Assembly (NCBI GenBank): GCA_030065205.1
Contig: JASJDN010000014.1
Location: 1 to 64,000 of the forward strand
DNA length: 64,000 bases
Origin: Crocosphaera sp.
GTDB taxonomy: Bacteria > Cyanobacteriota > Cyanobacteriia > Cyanobacteriales > Microcystaceae
Reading direction: 5' to 3'
Shown here in pieces: positions 53,691-61,716 of the stretch (within the stretch, counting starts at the first letter, position 1; every line of letters begins with the position of its first letter). Under the pieces are notes generated by a model, which worked only from the letters and a program-made list of their open reading frames with translations, searched no databases and was not told the DNA's origin. Position numbers and translations under genes: made by a program.

Positions 53691-55136
53691 TCAACTTAAA
53701 CCATGAGTTAAACGACTTTTATCCCATCCTTTTTGGTTGAGGATTAGCCAAGATTGAATTAAATCGGGCCCGTGTAACTCACCCATGAAACCGGCACGAA
53801 GCGATCGCATAACTAATCCTTTTTTCACCTTAAAGGTTTTCGTCACTTGTTTGAGGATGTCTTTGGCTTCTTCTTCCGTTAACTGAGACGAGGGGGGAAT
53901 CTTCTCTAAAACAGCTTGTAAGACCTCTTTAACGCCCTCTTGTTCCATTTGGGCGGTGGCTTCATCACTGTAGTTTACCGTTTCACCGAATAACAAGACA
54001 CTTTCTTTAGCTGCATCACTTAAACGGGTGAGACTGGGCCCGATCAAAGTAGCGATCTGTTCTAACCAAGGGCGATCGCTGTCTACATTGATAGGATAAC
54101 CGGCTTCTTGCCAATAGGGAACTAGGAGATCCACTAATTCGGCCCCTGACATTTTATGTAAATATTGACTATTAATCCAATCGAGTTTATCCCAATCAAA
54201 CTTAGCACCGGCCTTATTCACCCGTTCTAAACTAAACTGTTGAGCCGCTTCACTCAAGGTAAAAATTTCTTGGGTGGAGTCTGGGGGGGTCCATCCCAAT
54301 AGGGTCATATAGTTAGCCAAAGCTTGGGGTAAAAAGCCCATTTGACGGAAGTCATCGATAGACGTTACCCCATCTCGTTTTGATAATTTTCGTCCTTCCT
54401 GGTTCAAAATAAGGGGGGTGTGGGCAAAGTCTGGTACTGTTGCTCCCAACGCTTCGTACAAAAGAATTTGTTTAGCGGTATTAGCGATATGATCTTCTCC
54501 TCGGATGACGTGGGTAATCTTCATATCCATGTCATCTACCACCACTGCTAAATTATAGAGGGGTTGTCCGAAAGATTGTTCCGAATTTTCTGGAATACGG
54601 GCGATCACCATATCTCCACCGAGATCACTACCTTTCCAGGTGAGGTTACCCCGAACGAGATCATGCCAAACAATTTCGCGGTCATCATCGATGATAAAGC
54701 GAATGACGGGTTTTCTGCCTTCTGCTTCCAACCCTTGACGTTGTTCTTCGGTCAGATGACGATGACGGTTATCGTAGCGAGGGGCTTGATTTTGGGCTTT
54801 TTGAGCCGCTCGCATCTGTTCTAATTCTTCTGGGGTACAATAACAACGATAGGCAAACCCTTTGTCGAGTAAGGTTTGAATGGCTTGACGATAGAGATCG
54901 AGGCGTTGGGTTTGAAAAAATGGGCCTTCATCCCAAGTTAAACCTAACCAAGCCAGTCCTGATTGAATATTGTCTGTATATTCTTGACGCGATCGCTCTT
55001 GATCGGTATCTTCGACTCTGAGGATAAACTGGCCTTGGTGATGATGAGCAAATAACCAGTTAAAAACAGCAGTTCTGGCGGTTCCTATGTGTAAATTCCC
55101 TGTGGGACTCGGGGCGATACGAACTCTGACTGTCAC
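53691..55136 (-). CDS. gltX: Glutamyl-tRNA synthetase
   Basis: 481 residues from GTG at 55136, preceded by AGGAAAG; the frame is open for 26 more codons but the family starts at [16 protein letters not shown]. Class I synthetase: HIGH-type NLHIGTA, KMSKS-type LSKRDG in [15 protein letters not shown], and the zinc-region [10 protein letters not shown]. It charges tRNA-Glu for translation and, in cyanobacteria, supplies glutamyl-tRNA for chlorophyll and haem synthesis. Length matches other cyanobacterial enzymes. Hairpins of IS200/IS605 relics lie in its leader. Confidence 0.95.
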   Translation of the reverse strand: MTVRVRIAPSPTGNLHIGTARTAVFNWLFAHHHQGQFILRVEDTDQERSRQEYTDNIQSGLAWLGLTWDEGPFFQTQRLDLYRQAIQTLLDKGFAYRCYCTPEELEQMRAAQKAQNQAPRYDNRHRHLTEEQRQGLEAEGRKPVIRFIIDDDREIVWHDLVRGNLTWKGSDLGGDMVIARIPENSEQSFGQPLYNLAVVVDDMDMKITHVIRGEDHIANTAKQILLYEALGATVPDFAHTPLILNQEGRKLSKRDGVTSIDDFRQMGFLPQALANYMTLLGWTPPDSTQEIFTLSEAAQQFSLERVNKAGAKFDWDKLDWINSQYLHKMSGAELVDLLVPYWQEAGYPINVDSDRPWLEQIATLIGPSLTRLSDAAKESVLLFGETVNYSDEATAQMEQEGVKEVLQAVLEKIPPSSQLTEEEAKDILKQVTKTFKVKKGLVMRSLRAGFMGELHGPDLIQSWLILNQKGWDKSRLTHGLS

Positions 55137-55167
55137 AAAATCTTTCCTGTAGTCAATATTGTAGTGA

Positions 55168-55630
55168 AGTGAAGTCCCCAACCTAAAGTTGGCCATGGGG
55201 TTTTTCAAATTCAATTGATCATCATAGTTGATTTTAGGTTAACTCATCAAGTTGCTAGAAATACACTGAGGATGGAAATCCCCGTGTATTGTTTGACTGA
55301 CTTTTGAGGGCTGTTGTCTAATTTGAACATAAATTTTTGCGCAGTCCCCATCTAAAATCTTTGATTTAGATGGGGCCCGGCAAAAAGCACAACTCGTGTT
55401 ACGATGCTAGATAGGGCATATTTACTAGGTACGGTAAAGAATTTGATTCGGAGACACGACCTTTTGCCTATAAGTAATCATCTACATCGATAAGATTGCT
55501 TTTACTGAGGGATTGGCAAGCAAAAGTCTTGCGATCCGGTGCGGACACCACCTTTCTCGGTAACACCTTCACTTGGTGCAAAAAGAATCCCCAACTATAA
55601 TCTTTGATTTAGTTGGTGGAGTGTTCAATA
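55168..55630 (+). mobile_element. Cluster of IS200/IS605-type right-end hairpins and tnpB tail relic
   Basis: Three related hairpins: near 55173-55200 (CCCCAAC/GTTGG), 55346-55375 (CCCCATCTAAA/TTTAGATGGGG, 11-bp perfect) and 55587-55620 (CCCCAACTA/TAGTTGGTGG). The last two share the loop ATCTTTGAT while the stems differ by paired changes. The last is followed by GAGTGTTCAA, a right-end signature, and the preceding frame reads VQKESPTIIFDLVGG like a tnpB tail with stops upstream. An AATACAC/GTGTATT palindrome (55260-55290) may be a left end. No transposase is present, so this looks like one or more non-autonomous or decayed elements. Confidence 0.6.
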
Positions 55631-55633
55631 GTC

Positions 55634-56518
55634 TTATGCTCTTTCCACCAAAAAGGGTAATGCTAAGCGATAAAAGAGCCATCCAAAAAAGGTCGTAATA
55701 AAAGCAGCAGCACTAGCGAGCCAAAATCCTCCGATATTGGTAATATCTCCAGTGGTTATCAAATCTCTTGTGGTTACCAATAGGGGAGTCACAGGATTAA
55801 TGGAGACTAAAATTGACCAGATTCCGCTTCTCGGTTGAGGATAAATTACAGGGGTTACAAATAGCCAAATCCGAGTTATAAAACCGATAGCTCTACTGAC
55901 ATCACCATAGAGACAAGAGAACGGTCCTAAGAGCAATCCCATCCCTGTCCCAAACATTATTAAGTGGATAAAAGCAACTGGCGCAAGCAGAATTGTCCAA
56001 CTAACCCCGACTTTAAACCAGACAAACAGGAAAAAAATCGGAATCAGTTGAATCATAAAATTAAATAAAATTTGTGCTAATTTTGCGATCACAAACGCTT
56101 CTGGGGGGACGTTTAATTTGGTCAACATCCCTTTAGCCGTACGAGCGGCACCCATTGTACTGTTGAATGTCTGAATAAAGGTTTGCCACAGGGTCATACT
56201 AAGGGCAACAAAAACAGGATAGGGAATAGGGGTTTCTCCTAGGTTTAAAATTTTTGCTTCTCTGAGAAAGGTTAAACCGATAGCCGTCACTAAAGGCGGA
56301 ATAAAAATCCAGAGAACACCCAGTATGGACTGACGATATTGAGATTGAAGATTTCGTTGAAAGAGTTGCCATGCTAATTCACGTGAAGCAAGCAAATCGT
56401 ACCACATTTCTTTTATGAACCTAATCGGGTGCCTTACACGACTGTCTGGTTCATAAACCACAACAGGTATTTGTTTTTTGTATTGATCTTGAGGTTTGTG
56501 GGGGTTGGCTTGGCTCAT
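55634..56518 (-). CDS. ABC-2 type polysaccharide export permease
   Basis: 294 residues. Long cytosolic N-terminus (~1-55) with VVYEPDSRVRHPIRFIKEMW and LFQRNLQSQYRQSILGVLW, then six membrane segments. The family pattern of Wzm/TagG/KpsM permeases is clear (FRRDLKARYRQS-type motif and RDLITTGDITNI near the end). It exports lipid-linked polysaccharide with a separate ATPase. The expected partner ATPase gene is not downstream: a relic cluster and gltX follow instead. A remote partner or loss by insertion must be assumed. It should still be translatable; its stop is 4 bp from the relic end. Confidence 0.85.
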   Translation of the reverse strand: MSQANPHKPQDQYKKQIPVVVYEPDSRVRHPIRFIKEMWYDLLASRELAWQLFQRNLQSQYRQSILGVLWIFIPPLVTAIGLTFLREAKILNLGETPIPYPVFVALSMTLWQTFIQTFNSTMGAARTAKGMLTKLNVPPEAFVIAKLAQILFNFMIQLIPIFFLFVWFKVGVSWTILLAPVAFIHLIMFGTGMGLLLGPFSCLYGDVSRAIGFITRIWLFVTPVIYPQPRSGIWSILVSINPVTPLLVTTRDLITTGDITNIGGFWLASAAAFITTFFGWLFYRLALPFLVERA

Positions 56519-56669
56519 GATTAGACCCTAAATACTCCTATCAGTATTGCAATAGTTTTATCATATAACTTTACATTTTGAGAAGATGTCAAGTTCATTG
56601 ATGGATGAACTAAACTGAAAAAGGTCTGTATAAAGCTTTGAGGCGTTTAACCTATTCTTGAGGACAATC

Positions 56670-57761
56670 ATGTTGAATAAGAGTGCTATTTTGTCAATTT
56701 TATTGATTTTTATCCCTTTATCTCTAGGCTCTCACTTCCTAGAATGGGGAGCAACGATCACGTTTATTACTGCCGCCTTAGCCATTGTGCCATTAGCTGC
56801 TTTGATGGGCCAGGCCACAGAAGAAATCGCTGTGGTTGTCGGTCCAAATTTGGGAGGGTTATTAAATGCTACGTTTGGCAATGCGACGGAATTAATTTTG
56901 GCGTTCGTTGCCTTAAAAGAAGGATTAATTGGTGTGGTGAAAGCCACCATTACTGGCTCAATTATCGGCAATTTATTGTTAGTGGTGGGCTTTTCTATGC
57001 TCTTAGGTGGACTTCGCTATAAAGAGCAGGAATTTCAGTCAGTGGCGGCCCGTCTCAATGCGTCTTCCATGAATTTAGCGGTAATTGCTATTTTATTACC
57101 CACAGCAGTGCAATATACTTCCAGTGGTATTGAAGAGCAAACGTTACAACATTTATCGGTTGCGGTGGCAGTTGTTTTAATTTTGGTCTACGGATTAACT
57201 TTACTTTTCTCGATGAAAACTCATGCTTATTTGTATGATGTGGGAGTGGCCGCAGAAGAAGAAAAAAGGGAAGAACAAGACCATAATGTTAATCTCACTA
57301 AATGGATTATTATTCTTTTATTAGTTACCCTCGGGGTTGCGGTTGAATCAGAATTATTGGTCAATTCTTTAGAAGAAGCGACTTCAGCTTTGGGTTTAAC
57401 GGCTTTATTTACTGGGGTCATTTTATTACCTATTGTGGGTAATGCCGCAGAACACGCCACGGCGGTTACGGTGGCCATGAAAAATAAAATGGATTTGTCG
57501 ATGTCAGTGGCGGTAGGATCAAGTTTACAAATTGCTTTATTTGTTGGCCCTGTTTTAGTGATTGCTGGCTGGTTTTTAGGACAACCGATGGATTTAGATT
57601 TTAATCCGTTTGAATTGGTGGCTGTGGCTGTAGCAGTGTTGATTACTAATTCTATTAGTTCGGATGGTCGTTCTAATTGGCTGGAAGGGACTTTATTATT
57701 GGCTACTTATGTACTCATTAGTTTAGCTTTTTATTTCCATCCTGTGGTTGATGGACTTTAA
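56670..57761 (+). CDS. Calcium/proton antiporter (CaCA/Cax family)
   Basis: 363 residues from ATG at 56670, with GAGG upstream. Eleven hydrophobic segments and two Cax repeats: GPNLGGLLNATFGNATELIL (c-1, GNATE) and ILLPIVGNAAEHATAVTVAM (c-2, GNAAEH). An acidic loop (EEEKREEQD) separates the halves. It exports Ca2+ in exchange for H+, on plasma or thylakoid membrane, and supports Ca2+ or salt homeostasis. Length fits bacterial Cax proteins such as Synechocystis SynCAX. Single gene with a short gap to the HAD gene. Confidence 0.92.
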   Translation: MLNKSAILSILLIFIPLSLGSHFLEWGATITFITAALAIVPLAALMGQATEEIAVVVGPNLGGLLNATFGNATELILAFVALKEGLIGVVKATITGSIIGNLLLVVGFSMLLGGLRYKEQEFQSVAARLNASSMNLAVIAILLPTAVQYTSSGIEEQTLQHLSVAVAVVLILVYGLTLLFSMKTHAYLYDVGVAAEEEKREEQDHNVNLTKWIIILLLVTLGVAVESELLVNSLEEATSALGLTALFTGVILLPIVGNAAEHATAVTVAMKNKMDLSMSVAVGSSLQIALFVGPVLVIAGWFLGQPMDLDFNPFELVAVAVAVLITNSISSDGRSNWLEGTLLLATYVLISLAFYFHPVVDGL

Positions 57762-57844
57762 TCGTTAGGGAATGTTTGCAAAAAAAAACATTGGCACGGC
57801 ATAGCAACATTTAACGACAATTTGTTAGCGAGAAAACCTCAATT

Positions 57845-58585
57845 ATGATACAGTTAAAGGCTTTGATTTTTGATGTGGATGGTACATTAGCTGAAACGGA
57901 AAAAGATGGCCATCGCATTGCTTTTAATCGTGCTTTTGCTGAAGCCGATTTAAACTGGTATTGGTCTGAAAGTCTCTATGGAGAGTTATTAGAAATTTCG
58001 GGAGGAAAAGAAAGAATTAGCTATTATTTACAACAATACCAGCCTGATATCAAGGAAAATTCAGAAACCTTAATCCCACAACTTCATCAAGCAAAAACAA
58101 CCCATTATCGTCAGCTATTATCATCGGGAGAAATTCAATTACGTCAGGGAGTCAAACGACTAATTGAAGAAGCTTATCAGGAGGGAATAAGACTTGCGAT
58201 CGCTACAACTAGCGCGTTACCCAATGCCTTAGCGTTGTTAGAAAAACACTTAAATCCTAATTGGTTTGAAGTGATTGCAGCCGGGGATATTGTTGCTAAT
58301 AAAAAGCCAGCACCCGATATTTATAACTATGTCTTAGATAAAATGAATTTGCCCCCAGAAGAATGTTTAGTTTTTGAAGATTCTTTTCATGGTTTACAAG
58401 CCGCTTATCAAGCTAATTTGAAAACGGTTATTACCATACATGATTATACAAAAGAACAAGATTTCTCTCTAGCTAGTTTAGTCTTAAATCATTTAGGAGA
58501 ACCGAATAATGCGTTTACCCTTATTCAAGGAGAAATTAAAAATAAAAACTATTTTGATTTAGAATTAGCAAAACATTTAATTTAG
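57845..58585 (+). CDS. HAD-IA (CbbY-like) phosphatase
   Basis: 246 residues. HAD motifs: I, ALIFDVDGTLAETE (nucleophile Asp10); II, LAIATTSAL; III, NKKPAPDIY lysine; IV, CLVFEDSFHGLQAA. The cap domain (~20-85) with SGGKERISYYL fits CbbY/beta-phosphoglucomutase-like enzymes; CbbY removes inhibitory xylulose bisphosphate from Rubisco metabolism. The stop codon TAG is made by the boundary of a MITE: TA from the target and G from the element, so the native C-terminus may have been longer. Functional residues are unaffected. Confidence 0.88.
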   Translation: MIQLKALIFDVDGTLAETEKDGHRIAFNRAFAEADLNWYWSESLYGELLEISGGKERISYYLQQYQPDIKENSETLIPQLHQAKTTHYRQLLSSGEIQLRQGVKRLIEEAYQEGIRLAIATTSALPNALALLEKHLNPNWFEVIAAGDIVANKKPAPDIYNYVLDKMNLPPEECLVFEDSFHGLQAAYQANLKTVITIHDYTKEQDFSLASLVLNHLGEPNNAFTLIQGEIKNKNYFDLELAKHLI

Positions 58586-58758
58586 AGACTGTTTGTAAAG
58601 TAAATCTTAAGAAAACTGTAGGGTGTATTAGCGTAGCGTAATACACCAAAAAGTAAGTTTTCGGTGCATTACGGCACAAAAAAATTATAGTAACTACCCA
58701 AAAAATATAGTTTTCCTAATGCACCCTACTTAATATTTTGTTTAGGAACAGTCTCTTA
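58582..58758. mobile_element. MITE with GAGACTGTT inverted ends, copy 2
   Basis: 177 bp from GAGACTGTTTGTAAAG to TTTAGGAACAGTCTC, flanked by TTA repeats. The inside carries a different cyanobacterial repeat, GGGTGTATTAGCGTAG..., with CGTAATACACC, instead of the REP hairpin of copy 1. The end sequences match copy 1 (5385-5521) when reversed. It lies between the HAD and methyltransferase genes, forms the HAD stop codon and ends 26 bp before the next start. Confidence 0.8.
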
Positions 58759-58783
58759 AAGCAGCAAATTACAAGGAGGATAC

Positions 58784-59401
58784 GTGGGTTTTTATTCTGA
58801 TATTATTTTTCCTTGGGGAATTGATTTAATGATGTCGGGTTCCCCTTTTTCTGACTATAGAAAAGCGTTATTAAAAGATATTTCAGGAGACGTTTTAGAA
58901 ATTGGGTTTGGAACTGGCTTAAATCTTGCTTATTATCCTGAAACCGTCACAAAACTAACAGTAATTGATCCCAATCAAGGAATGAATCGCTATGCTAAAA
59001 AACGAATTGAATCGAGTGTTATTCCTGTTGAAAATAAAGTGTTAGGAGGGGAAAATTTACCGATGAATGATAATAGTTTTGATGCAGTGGTGAGTACCTG
59101 GACATTATGTAGTATTCCTCAGATTGAACAAGCTTTATCAGAAATTTATCGCGTCTTAAAACCAGGGGAAAAATTCTATTTCATTGAACATGGGTTAAGT
59201 AATGAAGCAAATATTCAAGTATGGCAAAATCGCTTAACTCCTCTGCAAAAAATTATTGCTGATGGTTGTCACTTAAATCGTAATATGAAACAATTAATTG
59301 AAACTCAGTTTAATCAAGTACAAATAGAAGAATTTTATGCTTCAGATATACCTAAAATTGCAGGTTATATGTATCGAGGTGTTGCCATTAAAAACGCTTG
59401 A
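58784..59401 (+). CDS. Class I SAM-dependent methyltransferase
   Basis: 205 residues from a GTG start with the strong ribosome site AAGGAGG 6 nt upstream. The SAM-binding motif VLEIGFGTGLNLAYY, motif II LTVIDPNQGM, and VSTWTLCSIPQIEQAL, LKPGEKFYFIEHG are typical of UbiE/Coq5-like and small-molecule methyltransferases. Such cytosolic enzymes modify lipids, quinones or natural products; the substrate here is unknown. The promoter may lie in or next to the MITE upstream. Confidence 0.88.
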   Translation: MGFYSDIIFPWGIDLMMSGSPFSDYRKALLKDISGDVLEIGFGTGLNLAYYPETVTKLTVIDPNQGMNRYAKKRIESSVIPVENKVLGGENLPMNDNSFDAVVSTWTLCSIPQIEQALSEIYRVLKPGEKFYFIEHGLSNEANIQVWQNRLTPLQKIIADGCHLNRNMKQLIETQFNQVQIEEFYASDIPKIAGYMYRGVAIKNA

Positions 59402-59427
59402 AAATCAAGGGTATTAATTAAGTGCTG

Positions 59428-59856
59428 TTAAGAAGAATTCCTATTAACTTCATCTGCAACGGTTTTGAAATAATAAGCAGTCACAGCAGTTACCAAAGTC
59501 CCTAAAAAAGAATAGAGGGTTTTAGCGGTATCATCAACCAATGTTACAGCAGTTTTTACTTTTTCAAGTTCTACAGAACTATCTGAAGTTAAAAGATGTT
59601 GGGAAAAGTTAACCGTCGTAATCAAATGATAAGCGATAGTGAAAATAAGGACAGCCCACAAAGCAACAGCTAAAATAGAAGCTATCCAATTATTTCTATT
59701 TTTACGATTTTCAGAACTCATAGCTTTTAAATCGTCAATAGTTTGAGATTCTGAATCATTAGACTTGCCATCACCAAACTCCTCGGCAAATAATTTCAAA
59801 TTTTCCGAGTTGGTTTTTGTTTTTTGTTCAGGATTTGCAGATGGATTTGAAGACAT
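59428..59856 (-). CDS. Two-TM membrane protein of unknown function
   Basis: 142 residues. A polar N-terminus (~1-55) precedes two membrane segments: ~57-77 (WIASILAVALWAVLIFTIAY) and ~115-133 (LYSFLGTLVTAVTAYYFKTV), joined by a helical loop (SSVELEKVKTAVTLVDDTAK). It is the second gene of a leftward pair, with its ATG 1 bp after the stop of the 68-residue gene. Small two-TM proteins near toxin or STAND genes are often pore-forming effectors, but no known family is recognised here and that is only a hypothesis. Confidence 0.65.
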   Translation of the reverse strand: MSSNPSANPEQKTKTNSENLKLFAEEFGDGKSNDSESQTIDDLKAMSSENRKNRNNWIASILAVALWAVLIFTIAYHLITTVNFSQHLLTSDSSVELEKVKTAVTLVDDTAKTLYSFLGTLVTAVTAYYFKTVADEVNRNSS

Positions 59857-59857
59857 T

Positions 59858-60064
59858 TTAGATAATTATCTCTTGTGTTTCTCCGTTTGTTTCTAAAAGG
59901 ATACGTCCCCTTTTGGATTTCTGTAGTCCTGCATACAATTTCATAAACAGAAGTCCTTTTTGCATAACTTCCTCTTCTGAAATATTCAAATCTTTGGCTA
60001 GTTGTGTTATCAAAGCGGATGAATTTTTGCCCGCAACAAATTCAAGAGTAGAATTATTATTCAT
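59858..60064 (-). CDS. Small regulator-like protein, N-terminus shared with RES antitoxin
   Basis: 68 residues. The first residues (NNNSTLEFVAGKNSS) match those of the antitoxin at 61474 (NNNSILKSVARTNP), and the upstream DNA is alike, so the two genes share an origin at the 5' end. The rest, LAKDLNISEEEVMQKGLLFM then LYAGLQKSKRGRILLETNGE, resembles small helical DNA-binding or CopG-like antitoxins ending in an edge strand (TQEIII). It is 1 bp upstream of the two-TM protein gene, an arrangement typical of antitoxin and toxin. Confidence 0.6.
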   Translation of the reverse strand: MNNNSTLEFVAGKNSSALITQLAKDLNISEEEVMQKGLLFMKLYAGLQKSKRGRILLETNGETQEIII

Positions 60065-60155
60065 GATGACAAGTATTTACAAGTTTTTAGTTTCTCTTAT
60101 CATTATAGCTAAATCAAGAAAAAACAAGGTACTGAAATTTATTATTCTTATCACA

Positions 60156-60305
60156 ATGGAACTAAAAGAAGCACTCTCTACTGTGTATCCAATTATGCTA
60201 TCCAAACCAGGAAGATCGTTAAATGATGCTGAAACTGTTTTATTTAAGGGATCTTGGCAAGACTTGATTTATGACGATATGGTAAAAGATACACCATTAG
60301 CATAA
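60156..60305 (+). pseudogene. Truncated copy of the VMAP-like N-terminal domain
   Basis: 49 residues from ATG at 60156, then a stop. The product ([40 protein letters not shown]) is about 70% like the first 48 residues of the AAA-like ATPase at 61717, but it stops where that protein goes on to [14 protein letters not shown]. It may be the remnant of a former ATPase gene, or a stand-alone domain that is still made and competes with the full protein. No ATPase sequence follows. Confidence 0.65.
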
Positions 60306-60396
60306 GAAATAAGAATTTATTATATACATAAACTCAAGTAAAATGAATTTTTTAGCTAATTCTAAGTAATTAAGAAAATATAGTTCTACTTATTAA

Positions 60397-61014
60397 TTAA
60401 TCCATTTCGATCAAACCATATTGATACTCATCTAATATTTCACCTAATCTCCCTTGATACTCCTCACTCAGAAAATCATAAGTCTTAATAACTTGTAAAA
60501 TAGAATTAGTTCGTATGTTATATAATGCTAAACAGAAACGAGCAAGATCGTATCGAGATCGATAATAAATACCATCAGGATTTGAAGGGTGATCTTGCAG
60601 AGCTTGTGACCATCTTTGAGCAATATTATAGCTACCTGTTGACAGTCTACCATCGGCATCCAATAATGTTAATCCGTTTCCTGTTAAATCCACTAAAGAC
60701 AAATTACGACTACTAATAACTTGACTCAAACGACGCTTTTTCAACTCTTCACAACTAATTAAGCGATACTCACTAAAAGAGCCAATTGTTTCCCGAAAAG
60801 CAACCCATTCATCTATTCCTAAATACATAACCCCTTCGGGTATATTAAATCTACCTTGACTAGAATTATTAAAATAAATAGGATCGTATTGAGCTTGATG
60901 TACTCGATAAAAAACCGTTCTTGCTTCAATAATTTTCAGGGGTAATTCTCTTCTAAATAAATCTGATGGGGGATAGGGATGTTCCCCTGGTAAATTATTA
61001 GTCGGGTTCGTCAT
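60397..61014 (-). CDS. RES-domain toxin (NAD+ phosphorylase family)
   Basis: 205 residues from ATG at 61014; a GTG at 61032 would add six. The RES features are present: TVFYRVHQAQ, GRFNIPEGVMYLGIDEWVAF RE with acid, and a later NAQRW-type IAQRWSQALQD and PDGIYYRSRYD. RES toxins break down NAD+ and stop growth unless neutralised by an Xre-type antitoxin. It overlaps the antitoxin gene by 17 bp, so the pair is translationally coupled. The RES order fits known ParT/MbcT-like toxins. Confidence 0.85.
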   Translation of the reverse strand: MTNPTNNLPGEHPYPPSDLFRRELPLKIIEARTVFYRVHQAQYDPIYFNNSSQGRFNIPEGVMYLGIDEWVAFRETIGSFSEYRLISCEELKKRRLSQVISSRNLSLVDLTGNGLTLLDADGRLSTGSYNIAQRWSQALQDHPSNPDGIYYRSRYDLARFCLALYNIRTNSILQVIKTYDFLSEEYQGRLGEILDEYQYGLIEMD

Positions 61015-61474
61015 TGGCAAAAGCGATCGCACTATTAATAACCGGTTCTATCTCTCCCATTCGTAACATCTCTAAAGGAGTTTTATCGTTTAAACGAACA
61101 TTAGGATTGAGGAAAAAAGCAATTTGCATCCAAGGATCAAAGTCTTGTAGTTTTTCTAAGACTTCTTCTAATCCATTGATGGTTTCTCCTTTGTTTGTAA
61201 ATTGCCAAAGTGGATAGATATATTTACCTTTTTCATTAGAAAAACCCATTAGTTTCCCCTGCTGACGACGTTGATCAATGACTTGAGGAGACATTCCTAA
61301 CGTCTCAGAAATTTTTTTACTCTTAGCACATCCTCCTTCTGCTTCCAATAGCTGCTTCTTGATCTTTAAACCCCTATTTTTGGCTTCAGCGAGAGGAGGT
61401 TTAAGATAAGATTTTTTAGGGACAGGAAGGGGATTTGTTCGTGCAACTGATTTAAGAATAGAATTATTATTCAT
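60998..61474 (-). CDS. Xre/MbcA-type antitoxin of the RES toxin
   Basis: 158 residues, first gene of the operon. Basic N-terminus (LPVPKKSYLKPPLAEAKNRG), a helix-turn-helix-like part (SKKISETLGMSPQVIDQRRQ) and the toxin-binding end (LQDFDPWMQIAFFLNPNV; TPLEMLRMGEIEPVINSA) as in DUF2384/ParS antitoxins. It binds the RES toxin and likely represses the operon. The start lies beside a region that mirrors that upstream of the 68-residue gene at 60064. Confidence 0.85.
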   Translation of the reverse strand: MNNNSILKSVARTNPLPVPKKSYLKPPLAEAKNRGLKIKKQLLEAEGGCAKSKKISETLGMSPQVIDQRRQQGKLMGFSNEKGKYIYPLWQFTNKGETINGLEEVLEKLQDFDPWMQIAFFLNPNVRLNDKTPLEMLRMGEIEPVINSAIAFANDEPD

Positions 61475-61554
61475 GATGACAAGTTTTTACCAGTTTTAAC
61501 TTCAACTTTGACTTTGACCATCTTTTATATTCTACCTATTAAATCCTGTTTAAG

Positions 61555-61584
61555 CAAGGTATTTCAAGGTATTTCAGGGTACTT
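61555..61584 (+). promoter_or_regulatory. Three 10-bp iterons upstream of AAA-like ATPase
   Basis: CAAGGTATTT (61555-61564), CAAGGTATTT (61565-61574) and CAGGGTACTT (61575-61584): adjacent repeats with one helical turn of spacing, in the gap between the antitoxin and ATPase genes. A single CAAGGTACTG (60125-60134) lies at the matching place in the paralogous gap. Likely a regulator site, with the Xre antitoxin or a VMAP-like HTH as candidates. Confidence 0.5.
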
Positions 61585-61716
61585 AATTTTATTATGGTGT
61601 TTTCTACTCTGATCAGGTAGACTGCAAATATTATTGCTAATTCTTATCTGTTGCTTTTGGCTTACAACTCAAACAGACTGGACTCGACAAATATGGGAAT
61701 TTCTATATTTATCAAC

